Part shown: in pieces, positions 44,674 to 54,848 of the stretch | How positions within the stretch are numbered: position 1 is the first letter of the stretch | Layout: each line of letters starts with the position of its first letter | From: Acidovorax sp. 210-6 | GTDB taxonomy: Bacteria; Pseudomonadota; Gammaproteobacteria; Burkholderiales; Burkholderiaceae_C | DNA: 64,000 bases | Direction: 5' to 3' | Assembly: GCF_010020825.1 (NCBI RefSeq) | Contig: NZ_JAACJE010000001.1 | Location: forward strand, 2,604,001 to 2,668,000 | Notes under the pieces: generated by a model | Database searches by the model: none | What the model was told of the DNA's origin: nothing | The model's input: the letters and a program-made list of their open reading frames with translations, nothing else | Made by a program: the position numbers and the translations under genes

Positions 44674-47265
44674 TCAGGCCGTCACGTTCTTGGCGACTTC
44701 CGCGTACTCTTCGATCTGGTCGAAGTTCATGTACTTGTACACGCTGGCGGCATCCTTGTTGATGATGCCCATGGCTTCCTGGTATTCGGCCACGGTGGGA
44801 ATGCGACCCAGCTTCGAGCACACCGCCGTCAGCTCGGCCGAGCCCAGGAACACGTTGGTGTTCTTGCCCAGACGGTTGGGGAAGTTGCGGGTGGAGGTGG
44901 ACATGACGGTGGCACCCTCACGCACCTGGGCCTGGTTGCCCATGCACAGCGAGCAGCCGGGCATTTCGGTACGGGCACCGGCAGCGCCGAAGTTGGCGTA
45001 GTGGCCTTCCTTCATCAGCTCGGACGCATCCATCTTGGTGGGAGGTGCCACCCACATCTTGACCGGAATGTCGCGTGCACCGCCGAGCAGCTTGGCTGCA
45101 GCACGGAAGTGGCCGATGTTGGTCATGCACGAACCGATGAAGGTCTCGTCGATCTTGGTGCCCGACACTTCGGACATGAACTTGGCGTCGTCCGGATCGT
45201 TGGGGCAGCAGACGATGGGTTCCTTGATGTCGGCCAGGTCGATCTCGATCACGGCCGCGTATTCGGCGTCCTTGTCGGCTTCGAGCAGGTCGGGCTTGGC
45301 CAGCCAGGCTTCGACCTTCTCGATGCGGCGTGCCAGGGTCTTGGCGTCGGCATAACCGTCGGCGATCATGTTCTTCATCAGCACGATGTTGGAACGCAGG
45401 TACTCCTTGACCGGCTCGGGGTTGAGCTTGATCGTGCAACCGGCGGCGGAGCGCTCGGCCGAAGCGTCGGACAGCTCGAACGCCTGCTCCACCTTCAGGT
45501 CGGGCAGACCTTCGATTTCCAGCACGCGGCCCGAGAAGATGTTCTTCTTGCCGGCCTTGGCCACGGTCAGCAGGCCTTGCTTGATGGCGTACAGGGGGAT
45601 GGCATGCACCAGGTCACGCAGCGTGACGCCGGGTTGCATCTGGCCCTTGAAGCGCACCAGCACCGATTCGGGCATGTCCAGGGGCATCACGCCGGTGGCG
45701 GCGCCGAAGGCCACCAGACCGGAGCCTGCAGGGAAGGAAATACCGATCGGGAAACGGGTGTGCGAGTCGCCGCCGGTGCCCACGGTGTCGGGCAACAGCA
45801 GGCGGTTCAGCCAGGAGTGGATCACGCCGTCACCGGGGCGCAGGGCGACGCCGCCACGGTTGGAGATGAAGGCGGGCAGCTCGCGGTGCATCTTGGCATC
45901 CACGGGCTTGGGGTAGGCGGCCGTGTGGCAGAAGGACTGCATCACCAGGTCGGCGCTGAAGCCCAGGCAGGCCAGGTCCTTCAGTTCGTCACGGGTCATG
46001 GGGCCGGTGGTGTCCTGGCTGCCCACGGTGGTCATCTTCGGTTCGCAGTAGGTACCGGGGCGAATGCCCTGGCCTTCAGGCAGGCCGCAGGCACGGCCAA
46101 CCATCTTCTGCGCCAGCGTGAAGCCCTTGCCGGTGTCCTTGGGGGCCACGGGCAGGCGGAACACGGTGCTCGCGGGCAAGCCCAGGAACTCACGGGCCTT
46201 GGCGGTGAGCGAGCGGCCGATGATCAGGTTGATACGGCCGCCGGCGCGCACTTCGTCCAGCAGCACCTGGCTCTTGAGCGCAAACTCGGCCACGGTTTCG
46301 CCGTTCTTGACGATCTTGCCGTCGTAGGGCAGCACGTCGATCACGTCGCCCATTTCCAGCTTGGTCACGTCCACTTCGATGGGCAGGGAGCCGGAGTCTT
46401 CCTGCGTGTTGAAGAAGATGGGAGCGATCTTGCCGCCCAGGGTCACGCCACCGAAGCGCTTGTTCGGAACAAACGGGATGTCCTGGCCGGTGGCCCAGAT
46501 CACGGAGTTGGTGGCGGACTTGCGCGAAGAGCCGGTGCCGACCACGTCACCCACGTAGGCGACGAGGTTGCCCTTCTTCTTCAAGTCTTCGATGAACTGC
46601 ATGGGGCCGCGCTTGCCGTCTTCCTCGGGCTTGAAGGCCGCATCGGGGCGCGTGTTCTTCAGCATGGCCAGGTAGTGCAGCGGAATGTCCGGGCGGCTCC
46701 AGGCATCGGGCGCGGGCGAGAGGTCGTCGGTGTTGGTCTCGCCCGGCACCTTGAACACGGTGACGGTGATCTTCTTCTCGACTTCGGGGCGGCTGGTGAA
46801 CCACTCGGCGTCGGCCCACGACTTCATCACTTCCTGGGCCTTGGCGTTGCCCGCCTTGGCCTTGGCGGCGACGTCGTTGAAGAAGTCGAACATCAGCAGC
46901 GTCTTCTTCAGCGCATCCGCAGCCACACCGGCCACTTCGGTGTCGTCGAGCAACTCGATCAGGGGGTGCACGTTGTAACCACCCACCATGGTGCCCAGCA
47001 GCTCGGTGGCCTTGGCCTTGGAGATCAAACCAACTTTGATGTCACCGTGGGCCACGGCGGCCAGGAAGCTGGCTTTGACCTTGGCGGCATCGTCCACGCC
47101 CGGGGGCACGCGGTGGGTCAGCAAGTCCATCAGGAACGCTTCTTCGCCTGCGGGCGGGTTCTTGATCAGCTCGATCAGTGCGGATACCTGCTTGGCATCC
47201 AGGGGCAGTGGCGGAATGCCAAGGGCAGCGCGCTCTGCGGCGTGTTCACGGTAGGCTTGCAACAT
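44674..47265 (-). CDS. acnB: Aconitate hydratase B
   Basis: An 863-residue aconitase of the AcnB type, with the AcnB-only N-terminal HEAT-like domain (about 1-160) ahead of the swivel domain. It interconverts citrate and isocitrate through a [4Fe-4S] cluster. The cluster Cys residues are seen in [13 protein letters not shown] and [13 protein letters not shown]. The ATG at 47265 has GGAG nine bases upstream. It is the last gene of the mdh operon and is followed by a strong terminator. Confidence 0.97.
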   Translation of the reverse strand: MLQAYREHAAERAALGIPPLPLDAKQVSALIELIKNPPAGEEAFLMDLLTHRVPPGVDDAAKVKASFLAAVAHGDIKVGLISKAKATELLGTMVGGYNVHPLIELLDDTEVAGVAADALKKTLLMFDFFNDVAAKAKAGNAKAQEVMKSWADAEWFTSRPEVEKKITVTVFKVPGETNTDDLSPAPDAWSRPDIPLHYLAMLKNTRPDAAFKPEEDGKRGPMQFIEDLKKKGNLVAYVGDVVGTGSSRKSATNSVIWATGQDIPFVPNKRFGGVTLGGKIAPIFFNTQEDSGSLPIEVDVTKLEMGDVIDVLPYDGKIVKNGETVAEFALKSQVLLDEVRAGGRINLIIGRSLTAKAREFLGLPASTVFRLPVAPKDTGKGFTLAQKMVGRACGLPEGQGIRPGTYCEPKMTTVGSQDTTGPMTRDELKDLACLGFSADLVMQSFCHTAAYPKPVDAKMHRELPAFISNRGGVALRPGDGVIHSWLNRLLLPDTVGTGGDSHTRFPIGISFPAGSGLVAFGAATGVMPLDMPESVLVRFKGQMQPGVTLRDLVHAIPLYAIKQGLLTVAKAGKKNIFSGRVLEIEGLPDLKVEQAFELSDASAERSAAGCTIKLNPEPVKEYLRSNIVLMKNMIADGYADAKTLARRIEKVEAWLAKPDLLEADKDAEYAAVIEIDLADIKEPIVCCPNDPDDAKFMSEVSGTKIDETFIGSCMTNIGHFRAAAKLLGGARDIPVKMWVAPPTKMDASELMKEGHYANFGAAGARTEMPGCSLCMGNQAQVREGATVMSTSTRNFPNRLGKNTNVFLGSAELTAVCSKLGRIPTVAEYQEAMGIINKDAASVYKYMNFDQIEEYAEVAKNVTA

Positions 47266-47330
47266 GGTGGTTTCTCCGGTTGGGTCTTTGTGGTATCGGG
47301 GGCGTTGGGGTGCGGACCAGTAGGAAAGGC

Positions 47331-47933
47331 TTACTTGGTCGGTGACGGTTCAAGCAGGTTCGGGGCGGGCGCCTTCTTCAGCGTCTCGGCCACCGCCACC
47401 TGTTCGGGGCTCATGCAGTCATCGGCCAGTCTCTGTCCGCGTTTCTGATCCATGAGCATGGATTTGTTGGCAATCTGGAGCCAGACGGCACCAGCCTTGG
47501 GGTCTTCCAGGCGCACGGCGCCGGTGCTGGTGAGCACGGGGGCCATATGGAAGCGAAAGCCCTTGCCTTCCAGGTGGAAGTGTCCTGGGGCCTGGGGATC
47601 GCTGGTGACATTCACCGATGCACCCAGCTCGCACGCCATCTGGCCCACATACACGCGCTTCGCCATGGCCAACTCGTCCGGGGAGAGTGCTTCTCGTGCA
47701 GCAATCAGACCCGTGGCCACCTGAACGGCCGCCGTGTGCAGTTGCTGGCGGCTGCTGGTGGGCTTGGCCTTGGCCACCACTTCCTTTTTGGCCGTCGGCT
47801 TCGCGGCGGTCTTGGTGGGGCTTGCCTTGGCGGCGGTGTTTGTCTTGGCGGTGGTCTTGGCCTGGCTGGCCTGCGCCAGGGTCAGGCCGGGCATCAGCGC
47901 CAGCAGCGCCGCAGCAAGAAGGGTTTTGGTCAT
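47331..47933 (-). CDS. Exported protein of unknown function between the lyase gene and acnB
   Basis: A 200-residue protein with a signal peptide (about 1-22, ending TLAQAS). A Lys/Thr/Ala-rich linker (about 25-65) is followed by a C-terminal domain containing [33 protein letters not shown] and LADDCMSP. Two Cys residues (near 113 and 178) could form a disulphide. I do not recognise the family. The ATG at 47933 is chosen for GGAG six bases upstream; the ATG at 47945 is poorer. Its position inside the TCA operon is the only functional hint. Confidence 0.65.
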   Translation of the reverse strand: MTKTLLAAALLALMPGLTLAQASQAKTTAKTNTAAKASPTKTAAKPTAKKEVVAKAKPTSSRQQLHTAAVQVATGLIAAREALSPDELAMAKRVYVGQMACELGASVNVTSDPQAPGHFHLEGKGFRFHMAPVLTSTGAVRLEDPKAGAVWLQIANKSMLMDQKRGQRLADDCMSPEQVAVAETLKKAPAPNLLEPSPTK

Positions 47934-47956
47934 TGCGGTCTCCATGTTGCAAGGTT

Positions 47957-48949
47957 TCAGCAGCGCGATGATACAAACCAGGTCTGCACCTCGGGCGGCA
48001 AAGTCCTTCCCGTGGCGTGGGCCCGCTCCAGGAACTGCCAGTAGTAGCGGTAGCTTGCGCGGTCGTGCAGCACGCCCTCGATGCTGATGGGCGCCCAGTG
48101 GGCACGGGCGGCAGCGGCAACAATGTGCGCCGCCTTGTCCACGGACATCTGCGATGGCGAAAGGGCTTCGAGGATAGGCCGAATCTGCGCCGGGTGGATG
48201 CTCCACATGCGTGTGTAGCCCAGTTCGAGTGCCACGCGCTGTGCTGCGGCCTGCAGAGCAGCAGCGTCACTGAATTCGGTGACCACGCAGTGCGAGGGCA
48301 CCTTGCCATGCGCATGGCAGGCAGCAGCGATTTCCAGCTTGGCGCGCACCACCAGGGGATGGGTGAACTGGCCCTGCACGCCCATCGCGGAGTCAGGAAT
48401 GGCGCCACCGTGGGCGGACACAAAATCCATGAGCCCGAAGCTCAGGCTTTGCACACGCGGATGTGCTGCAATGTCAAAGGCCCGGTGCACGGCCGCAGGC
48501 GATTCGATCAATGCGTGCAGCGCCAGATGCGGCGCACCCGCCTGGTCCAGCAGTTGTGCGGCGCGGTCGATGTCCTCCACGGACTCTACCTTGGGCAGCA
48601 TGAGGTGGCACAGGCGGTGGCCTGCCCGGCCCACAATGGTGTCCACATCCTGGGCAAAGGCCGGGTGGTCCACGGCGTGGACCCTGGCCGCCACGCGGGT
48701 GCCGGGTGCAGCCTCGTGCAGCGCCAGTTCGGCCACCAGCACCGCATGCTCGACCTCGGCACCTACAGGGGCGCCGTCTTCACAGTCCAGCGTCACGTCG
48801 AAGACGCAAGCGCCGAACTCCTGCATCATTTCTGCCTGCAACTGCAGGCTCTTGCGCATCCGCGCGGGCGCACCGCTGTAGTGGTCACAGACCGGCAGCA
48901 GGCCCGCCGCCGCCTGGGCACCCAGCAGGATGTCGCGCGGATGGGTCAT
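47957..48949 (-). CDS. HpcH/HpaI-family CoA-ester lyase/aldolase
   Basis: A 330-residue TIM-barrel lyase of the citrate lyase beta-subunit/malyl-CoA lyase type. FDVTLDCEDGAPVGAE, LMLPKVESVEDI, HALIESPAAVHRAF and the SFGLMDFVSAHGG segment carry the metal-binding acidic residues expected of these enzymes. They cleave malyl-CoA, citramalyl-CoA or similar esters. Its place 12 bases after mdh and upstream of acnB suggests a link to C4/C5 acid metabolism, but the real substrate is unknown. Confidence 0.8.
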   Translation of the reverse strand: MTHPRDILLGAQAAAGLLPVCDHYSGAPARMRKSLQLQAEMMQEFGACVFDVTLDCEDGAPVGAEVEHAVLVAELALHEAAPGTRVAARVHAVDHPAFAQDVDTIVGRAGHRLCHLMLPKVESVEDIDRAAQLLDQAGAPHLALHALIESPAAVHRAFDIAAHPRVQSLSFGLMDFVSAHGGAIPDSAMGVQGQFTHPLVVRAKLEIAAACHAHGKVPSHCVVTEFSDAAALQAAAQRVALELGYTRMWSIHPAQIRPILEALSPSQMSVDKAAHIVAAAARAHWAPISIEGVLHDRASYRYYWQFLERAHATGRTLPPEVQTWFVSSRC

Positions 48950-48961
48950 GGAAGACGCGGC

Positions 48962-49948
48962 TTACAGCAGGTGCTTGACGCCGTCCTTCTCGCCCTCGAG
49001 CTCGGCCAGGGTCTTGTTGATGCACTCTTGGCTGAATGCGTCGATCGGCAGACCTTCGACGATCTTGTACTCGCCGCCTTCGCAGGTGACGGGGTAGCCA
49101 AACATCGTTTCAGCGGGGATGCCGTATTCGCCCTTGGACGGAATGCCCATGGTGACCCACTTGCCGTTGGTGCCCAGGGCCCAGTCGCGCATGTGGTCGA
49201 TGGCGGCGTTGGCGGCCGAAGCGGCCGACGACAGACCACGGGCGGCGATGATGGCGGCACCACGCTTGCCCACGGTGGGCAGGAACACATTGGCGTTCCA
49301 CTCGTGGTCGTTGATGGTGTCCTTGACGGACTTGCCGTTCACGGTGGCGAAGCGGTAGTCGGCGTACATGGTGGGCGAGTGGTTGCCCCACACGGCCAGC
49401 TTCTCGATGTCGCCCACGGCAACGCCCATCTTGGCGGCGATCTGCGAGGCGGCACGGTTGTGGTCCAGGCGCAGCATGGCGGTGAAGTTCTTGGCCGGCA
49501 GATCGGGGGCCGACTTCATGGCGATGTAAGCGTTGGTGTTGGCGGGGTTGCCGACCACCAGCACGCGCACGTTACGCGAAGCCACGGCGTTCAGGGCCTT
49601 GCCCTGGGCAGTGAAGATCTGAGCATTGGCGGCCAGCAGGTCGGCACGCTCCATGCCGGGGCCGCGGGGGCGGGCACCGACCAGCAGGGCGTAGTCGGTG
49701 TCCTTGAAGGCGGTCATGGGGTCGCTGTGGGCTTCGATGCCAGCCAGCAGAGGGAAGGCGCAGTCTTCGAGTTCCATGATCACGCCCTTGAGCGCGTTCT
49801 GGGCCTTTTCATCCGGGATTTCGAGCAATTGCAGGATGACGGGCTGGTCCTTGCCCAGCATTTCGCCCGAGGCGATGCGGAACAGAAGGGCGTAGCCAAT
49901 TTGGCCAGCAGCACCGGTGACGGCCACGCGGACGGGCTTTTTGCTCAT
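48962..49948 (-). CDS. mdh: Malate dehydrogenase
   Basis: A 328-residue NAD-dependent malate dehydrogenase. The motif [25 protein letters not shown] binds NAD. The catalytic His lies in [12 protein letters not shown], and [10 protein letters not shown] supplies a conserved Asp-Arg pair. It belongs to the mdh group with a slightly longer chain than the E. coli enzyme. The start codon at 49948 has GGAG about 10 bases upstream. A good sigma-70 promoter lies upstream at 50046-50075. Confidence 0.95.
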   Translation of the reverse strand: MSKKPVRVAVTGAAGQIGYALLFRIASGEMLGKDQPVILQLLEIPDEKAQNALKGVIMELEDCAFPLLAGIEAHSDPMTAFKDTDYALLVGARPRGPGMERADLLAANAQIFTAQGKALNAVASRNVRVLVVGNPANTNAYIAMKSAPDLPAKNFTAMLRLDHNRAASQIAAKMGVAVGDIEKLAVWGNHSPTMYADYRFATVNGKSVKDTINDHEWNANVFLPTVGKRGAAIIAARGLSSAASAANAAIDHMRDWALGTNGKWVTMGIPSKGEYGIPAETMFGYPVTCEGGEYKIVEGLPIDAFSQECINKTLAELEGEKDGVKHLL

Positions 49949-50045
49949 GGTAGGAACTCCAGGAAGTGAAGGGAACAGGTGAATGTGCAGCGGTTGCCAC
50001 CTGCGCCTGTTACCAGCAACACGTGCGCGCCGCAAACAGGTATGG

Positions 50046-50075
50046 ATTCTAGCTTTGAATACTGCACTGCGTCAA
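50046..50075 (-). promoter_or_regulatory. Predicted sigma-70 promoter of the mdh operon
   Basis: On the minus strand, -35 TTGACG (50075-50070) and -10 TAGAAT (50051-50046) are spaced by 18 bases. The start codon lies about 90 bases downstream. Confidence 0.6.
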
Positions 50076-50076
50076 T

Positions 50077-50104
50077 TTGTCTTATGTCTTATATAAGATA
50101 TGAT
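50077..50104 (+). promoter_or_regulatory. Predicted gntR promoter with internal palindromic operator
   Basis: -35 TTGTCT (50077-50082) and -10 TATGAT (50099-50104) have a 16-base spacer. The perfect palindrome TCTTATATAAGA (50087-50098) fills the end of that spacer, the classic place for repressor binding. A half-site-like TCTTAT occurs just before it. It lies between the divergent mdh and gntR genes, so it may control both. Confidence 0.55.
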
Positions 50105-50127
50105 CAAGGCCCGAACGACGCAGAGCC

Positions 50128-50922
50128 ATGTCCTCCCTGCCCCCCGCCTCCACCGAAACCGCCGACGCCCCGCAGTTACCCCAGGCAGGCCTGCCCGCAC
50201 CCGCGTTCAGCCCCTTGTACCAACAGATCAAGGGACTGATCCTGCAAAGCCTGCAGGCGGGCGAATGGAAACCCGGAGAAGCCATTCCCAGCGAAATGGA
50301 ATTGGCCGCCCGCTTTCGGGTGAGCCAGGGCACGGTGCGCAAAGCCATCGACGAACTGGCGTCAGAGAACCTGGTAACGCGCCGCCAGGGCAAGGGCACC
50401 TTTGTGGCCACCCACGCCGAGCGCCATGTGCAGTACCGCTTTCTGAAGCTCATGCCTGACAGCGGGGATGCCAGTGTCGAGGGCCCTGCACAGCGCCATA
50501 TTGTTGAATGCAAGCGCGTGCGCTCCAGCGCAGACGTGGCCCGAACCCTTGGACTGCGCACCGGCGACGCGGTCATGCAGGCCCGGCGTGTCCTGTCCTT
50601 CAGCGGCGTGCCGACGATTCTCGAAGACATCTGGCTGCCGGGACAAGCCTTCAAAGGACTCTCGGCCAACCAGCTTGCCGCCTATCCCGGCCCCACCTAT
50701 GCCATGTTCGAACTCGACTTCGGTGTTCGCATGGTCCGGGCCGAGGAAAAAATCCGGGCCGTGCTCCCCACCGCAGAGCAGGCGCAGGCGCTGCAGGTGG
50801 CACCTGATACCCCTTTGCTGAGCGTGGAGCGCATCGCCTTCACTTACAACGATGTTCCCATGGAGTTACGGCGCGGCCTCTACCGCACGGACACGCACCA
50901 TTACCACAACGAACTCAACTGA
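50128..50922 (+). CDS. GntR-family (HutC/UTRA) transcriptional regulator
   Basis: A 264-residue regulator. An N-terminal winged helix (about 28-95) reads SPLYQQIKGLILQSLQAGEW, PSEMELAARFRVSQGTVRKAIDELASENLV and RRQGKGTFV. The C-terminal UTRA ligand-binding domain (about 110-260) includes VPTILEDIWLP and MELRRGLYRTD. Members sense small metabolites and release DNA. It is divergent from mdh and heads toward sdhCDAB, so its ligand may be a TCA or related acid; this is inference. A perfect palindrome lies in its promoter. Confidence 0.9.
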   Translation: MSSLPPASTETADAPQLPQAGLPAPAFSPLYQQIKGLILQSLQAGEWKPGEAIPSEMELAARFRVSQGTVRKAIDELASENLVTRRQGKGTFVATHAERHVQYRFLKLMPDSGDASVEGPAQRHIVECKRVRSSADVARTLGLRTGDAVMQARRVLSFSGVPTILEDIWLPGQAFKGLSANQLAAYPGPTYAMFELDFGVRMVRAEEKIRAVLPTAEQAQALQVAPDTPLLSVERIAFTYNDVPMELRRGLYRTDTHHYHNELN

Positions 50923-50957
50923 CAACGACCTTGCATTCAGATTGGATGTTGAAAAAA

Positions 50958-51014
50958 ACACAAAATCCCATCTGCATCAAACCCTGGTTGCTGCGTTGCA
51001 ATAGAATTTTGTGT
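50958..51014 (+). promoter_or_regulatory. Inverted repeat in the sdhC leader
   Basis: ACACAAAAT (50958-50966) and ATTTTGTGT (51006-51014) form a perfect 9-bp inverted repeat flanking 39 bases, 51 bases before sdhC. It might be a pair of binding sites or a leader stem. Confidence 0.4.
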
Positions 51015-51064
51015 CCTTGCGTGCACAGAATTACAAAGCAGTTACATCCACGAAAGCCCTTGCC

Positions 51065-51499
51065 ATGACCGATCTAGCCAAAAAAAGGCCTGAATTCCGC
51101 AACATCAACGCCTTCAAGGATCTCACCACCTACCGCATGACGGTGGGTGCGTGGGTTTCGATCCTTCACCGGGGCAGCGGAGCCATCCTCTTCCTGCTGC
51201 TGCCGCTGCTGGTCTGGATGTTCGATACCTCCCTGTCGTCCGAGTATTCCTTTGCCCGCTTCAAGGCGGCCTTTGAAAGCGGCCTGGGGTTTGTGCCCGG
51301 CTGGATGTTCAAACTCGTCACGCTGGGCATCATCTGGGCCTACCTGCACCATGTCTGCGCAGGCATCCGCCATCTGTGGATGGATGTGGACCACGGCAGC
51401 ATCAGCAAGTCCTTCGCCAAGTCTTCCGCCATCGCAGCCCTGGTGGTGAGCCTGGGCCTGACAGCGGTCCTGGGCGCCAAGCTGTTTGGCCTTTACTGA
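51065..51499 (+). CDS. sdhC: Succinate dehydrogenase cytochrome b556 subunit
   Basis: A 144-residue membrane subunit with three helices. RPEFRNINAFKDL near the start and SILHRGSGAIL, with Ser and Arg near the quinone site, are typical. The haem-ligating His lies in LHHVCAGIRHLWMD. It anchors complex II, binds haem b and ubiquinone. It opens the sdhCDAB operon; the start at 51065 is the one matching family length, although an in-frame extension to 51011 exists. Confidence 0.94.
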   Translation: MTDLAKKRPEFRNINAFKDLTTYRMTVGAWVSILHRGSGAILFLLLPLLVWMFDTSLSSEYSFARFKAAFESGLGFVPGWMFKLVTLGIIWAYLHHVCAGIRHLWMDVDHGSISKSFAKSSAIAALVVSLGLTAVLGAKLFGLY

Positions 51500-51524
51500 T
51501 CCACCCCCATTCGAAGGAAATCCC

Positions 51525-51887
51525 ATGACCACCTACGGTTACAAGCGCACCGTCGTCGGTGCCCACTATGGCTGGCGCGACTGGCTGGTTCAGCGCATCA
51601 CCGCCCTCATCATGATCCTGTTCACCCTGACCGTGATCGCGCAGCTTGTGTTCAGCAAGGGCAACATCGGTTACGCACTCTGGGCAGGTATTTTTGCCGC
51701 CCAATGGATGAAGTTTCTGGCCTTCTCCGTGATCGTTGCGTTGGCCTGGCATGCCTGGGTCGGCATGTGCAGCATCTGGATGGACTACGTCAAGCCGGCC
51801 GGAATCCGGTTGGCGCTGCAGGTTTTCACGATTGTCTGGCTCGTCGGCTGCGCAGGCTGGGGCTTCCAGGTTCTGTGGCGTCTTTGA
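51525..51887 (+). CDS. sdhD: Succinate dehydrogenase membrane anchor subunit
   Basis: A 120-residue three-helix membrane subunit. The QRITALIMILFTLTVI segment and a His in VALAWHAWVGMCSIWMDYV, the second haem ligand region, are present. It forms the quinone site with SdhC. The ATG at 51525 has GAAGGAA upstream. It lies 25 bases after sdhC and 34 bases before sdhA. Confidence 0.93.
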   Translation: MTTYGYKRTVVGAHYGWRDWLVQRITALIMILFTLTVIAQLVFSKGNIGYALWAGIFAAQWMKFLAFSVIVALAWHAWVGMCSIWMDYVKPAGIRLALQVFTIVWLVGCAGWGFQVLWRL

Positions 51888-51921
51888 GCGTCGCCCACAC
51901 ACTGAAAAACAAGGCTAAGCC

Positions 51922-53727
51922 ATGAGTTACACCCAAGCCAACATCTCCAAACGCAAGTTCGACGTCGTCATCGTCGGGGCCGGCGGCTCCGGCATGCGCG
52001 CTGCGCTCGAACTGTCTCGCGCAGGCCTGAACGTGGCCTCGCTGTCCAAGGTTTTCCCCACCCGCTCGCACACCGTGGCCGCCCAGGGCGGCGTGAGCGC
52101 CTCGCTGGGCAACATGTCCGAGGACAACTGGCACTACCACTTCTACGACACCATCAAGGGCTCCGACTGGCTGGGCGACCAGGACGCCATCGAGTTCATG
52201 TGCCGCGAGGCCCCCAATGTGGTGTACGAGCTGGAACACTTCGGCATGCCGTTCGACCGCAACCCCGACGGCACGATTTACCAGCGCCCCTTCGGCGGCC
52301 ACACCGCCAACTATGGTGAAAAACCCGTCCAGCGCGCCTGCGCCGCAGCCGACCGCACGGGCCACGCCATGCTGCACACGCTGTACCAGCAGAACGTCAA
52401 GGCCCGCACCAACTTCTTCGTCGAATGGATGGCGCTGGATCTGATCCGCGACGCCGATGGCGACGTGGTCGGTGTCACCGCCCTGGAGATGGAAACCGGC
52501 GACCTGTACATCCTGGAAGCCAAAACCGTGCTGTTCGCCACGGGCGGCGCAGGCCGCATCTTCGCTGCCTCGACCAATGCCTTCATCAACACCGGCGACG
52601 GCCTGGGCATGGCCGCACGCGCTGGCATCCCGCTGCAGGACATGGAATTCTGGCAATTCCACCCCACCGGCGTGGCCGGCGCGGGCGTGCTGCTGACCGA
52701 AGGCTGCCGTGGCGAAGGCGCCATCCTGCTCAACAGCAATGGCGAACGCTTCATGGAGCGCTACGCCCCGACGTTGAAGGACCTGGCTCCGCGCGACTTC
52801 GTGTCCCGCTCCATGGACCAGGAAATCAAGGAAGGCCGTGGCTGCGGTCCCAACAAGGACTACGTGCTGCTCAAGCTCGACCACCTGGGTGCAGAGACCA
52901 TCCACAAGCGCCTGCCCTCGGTGTACGAAATTGGCGTCAACTTTGCCAACGTGGACATCACCAAGGAGCCGATCCCCGTGGTGCCTACCATCCACTACCA
53001 GATGGGCGGCATCCCGACCAACGTGAATGGCCAGGTCGTCACGCACGACGGCACGGCCAACCGCATCGTCAACGGGCTCTATGCCGTGGGCGAATGCGCC
53101 TGCGTGAGCGTGCACGGCGCCAACCGCCTGGGCACCAACTCGCTGCTGGACCTGCTGGTGTTCGGCAAGGCCGCTGGCCGCCACATCGTGGAGTTCAACA
53201 ACAAGCAGAAGACCCACAAGCCACTGCCCAAGGACGCTGCGGACCGGACGCTGGAACGCCTCAACCAGCTCGAAAAATCCACCAGCGGCATCTATGCCCA
53301 GACCCTGGCTGGTGATATCCGCGCCTCCATGCAGCAGCACGCTGGCGTGTTCCGCACCCAGGCCAGCATGGATGAAGGCGTGAAGAAGATCGCCGCCCTG
53401 CGTGAGCGCGTGGCAGAAATCACGCTGCAGGACAAGTCCAAGGTGTTCAACACCGCGCGCATCGAGGCGCTGGAAGTGGACAACCTGATCGAAGCTGCCC
53501 AGGCCACCATGGTGTCGGCGGCCGCCCGCAAGGAATGCCGCGGTGCCCACACCGTGTACGACTACGAGAAGCCCGCCGACGATGCCGATGCGCCGCTGGG
53601 CCGCAACGACAAGGAATGGCTCAAGCACACCCTGTGGCACAAGGAAAGCAACAGCCTGACCTACAAGCCCGTCAACCTCAAGCCCCTGACGGTGGACAGC
53701 GTCCCCCCGAAGGTTCGGACGTTCTGA
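51922..53727 (+). CDS. sdhA: Succinate dehydrogenase flavoprotein subunit
   Basis: A 601-residue flavoprotein. [16 protein letters not shown] binds FAD and [16 protein letters not shown] contains the His that carries FAD covalently. The active-site blocks [22 protein letters not shown] and the RSMDQEI region with its catalytic Arg are present. It oxidises succinate to fumarate at the cytoplasmic face of the membrane. It needs the assembly factor SdhE, which is encoded after sdhB. Confidence 0.98.
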   Translation: MSYTQANISKRKFDVVIVGAGGSGMRAALELSRAGLNVASLSKVFPTRSHTVAAQGGVSASLGNMSEDNWHYHFYDTIKGSDWLGDQDAIEFMCREAPNVVYELEHFGMPFDRNPDGTIYQRPFGGHTANYGEKPVQRACAAADRTGHAMLHTLYQQNVKARTNFFVEWMALDLIRDADGDVVGVTALEMETGDLYILEAKTVLFATGGAGRIFAASTNAFINTGDGLGMAARAGIPLQDMEFWQFHPTGVAGAGVLLTEGCRGEGAILLNSNGERFMERYAPTLKDLAPRDFVSRSMDQEIKEGRGCGPNKDYVLLKLDHLGAETIHKRLPSVYEIGVNFANVDITKEPIPVVPTIHYQMGGIPTNVNGQVVTHDGTANRIVNGLYAVGECACVSVHGANRLGTNSLLDLLVFGKAAGRHIVEFNNKQKTHKPLPKDAADRTLERLNQLEKSTSGIYAQTLAGDIRASMQQHAGVFRTQASMDEGVKKIAALRERVAEITLQDKSKVFNTARIEALEVDNLIEAAQATMVSAAARKECRGAHTVYDYEKPADDADAPLGRNDKEWLKHTLWHKESNSLTYKPVNLKPLTVDSVPPKVRTF

Positions 53728-53755
53728 TCAGGTCTTGCCCCACGAGAGAATCGCC

Positions 53756-54460
53756 ATGCAAAAACGCACATTCCAAATCTACCGCTACGACCCGGACAAG
53801 GACGCCAAGCCCTACATGCAGACCGTCGAGATCGAACTCGACGGCCACGAGCGCATGTTGCTGGACGCACTGCTCAAGCTGAAGGAGAAGGATCCCACGC
53901 TGTCGTTCCGCCGCTCCTGCCGCGAAGGCGTCTGCGGCTCCGACGCGATGAACATCAACGGCAAGAACGGTCTGGCCTGCCTGACCAACATGAACACCTT
54001 GCCGGGCACCATCGTGCTCAAGCCGCTGCCGGGCCTGCCCGTGATCCGCGACCTGATCGTGGACATGACGCTGTTCTTCAAGCAGTACCACTCGATCAAG
54101 CCCTACCTGATCAACGACAGCATCCCGCCCGAGCGCGAGCGCCTGCAGTCGCCCGAAGAGCGTGAAGAGCTCGACGGTCTGTACGAGTGCATTCTGTGCG
54201 CGAGCTGCTCCACGAGCTGCCCCAGCTTCTGGTGGAACCCCGACAAGTTCGTCGGCCCCGCCGGCCTGCTGCAGGCCTACCGTTTCATTGCCGACAGCCG
54301 CGATGCAGCCACCGCCGAGCGCCTGGACAACCTGGAAGACCCGTACCGTCTGTTCCGCTGCCACACCATCATGAACTGCGTGGACGTGTGCCCCAAGGGC
54401 CTCAAGCCTGCGCTGGCCATTGGCAAGATCAAGGAATTGATGGTGCGCCGCGCCATCTGA
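53756..54460 (+). CDS. sdhB: Succinate dehydrogenase iron-sulphur subunit
   Basis: A 234-residue subunit with three clusters. [2Fe-2S] ligands are in [20 protein letters not shown] and the following Cys. [4Fe-4S] ligands are in [12 protein letters not shown], and [3Fe-4S] ligands in [15 protein letters not shown]. It passes electrons from the flavin to ubiquinone. The start at 53756 has a GAGAG upstream; a GTG or other codon at 53735 would add only seven residues. Confidence 0.97.
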   Translation: MQKRTFQIYRYDPDKDAKPYMQTVEIELDGHERMLLDALLKLKEKDPTLSFRRSCREGVCGSDAMNINGKNGLACLTNMNTLPGTIVLKPLPGLPVIRDLIVDMTLFFKQYHSIKPYLINDSIPPERERLQSPEEREELDGLYECILCASCSTSCPSFWWNPDKFVGPAGLLQAYRFIADSRDAATAERLDNLEDPYRLFRCHTIMNCVDVCPKGLKPALAIGKIKELMVRRAI

Positions 54461-54479
54461 AGCAAGACACGACCACACC

Positions 54480-54800
54480 ATGGGTGAAGCAACCACCATG
54501 TCCGCGGGAGAAGCGTGCGATGCACTGCTGGATACCCGCGCATTGAGCAAGCTGCACTGGCGCTGCCGACGCGGCTTGCTGGAAAACGACCTGTTCATCG
54601 AGCGGTTCTTCTCCCGGTATGAGTCCACCCTGACGCAACGCCATGCCGAAGGCCTGGCCGCGCTGATGGACCTCTCGGACAACGACCTTCTGGACCTGCT
54701 GCTGCGGCGGCGCGAACCGGAAGGCGCTCTCGACACCCCTGTGGTACGCGATGTGCTGGGCATGCTCAGGCATAGCGACCCGCCGCTGGCACCGGCCTGA
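54480..54800 (+). CDS. sdhE: Succinate dehydrogenase assembly factor SdhE
   Basis: A 106-residue protein of the SdhE/YgfY (DUF339) family. HWRCRRGLLENDLFIERFF contains the conserved RGxxE motif that binds SdhA and promotes covalent attachment of FAD. It lies 19 bases after sdhB and before gltA. The exact start (54480 or 54498) is uncertain. The N-terminal tail is longer than in E. coli SdhE. Confidence 0.88.
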   Translation: MGEATTMSAGEACDALLDTRALSKLHWRCRRGLLENDLFIERFFSRYESTLTQRHAEGLAALMDLSDNDLLDLLLRRREPEGALDTPVVRDVLGMLRHSDPPLAPA

Positions 54801-54848
54801 AACCATCCACGCCTCTCTCTCTTCGGTCATCTCAACAAGGACGCAACA

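Noticed and set aside
44569-47448. Open frame of about 960 codons on the plus strand opposite acnB
   Set aside because: It is antisense to a clear aconitase B gene and its translation shows no domain; the terminator and ribosome-binding site support acnB on the minus strand.
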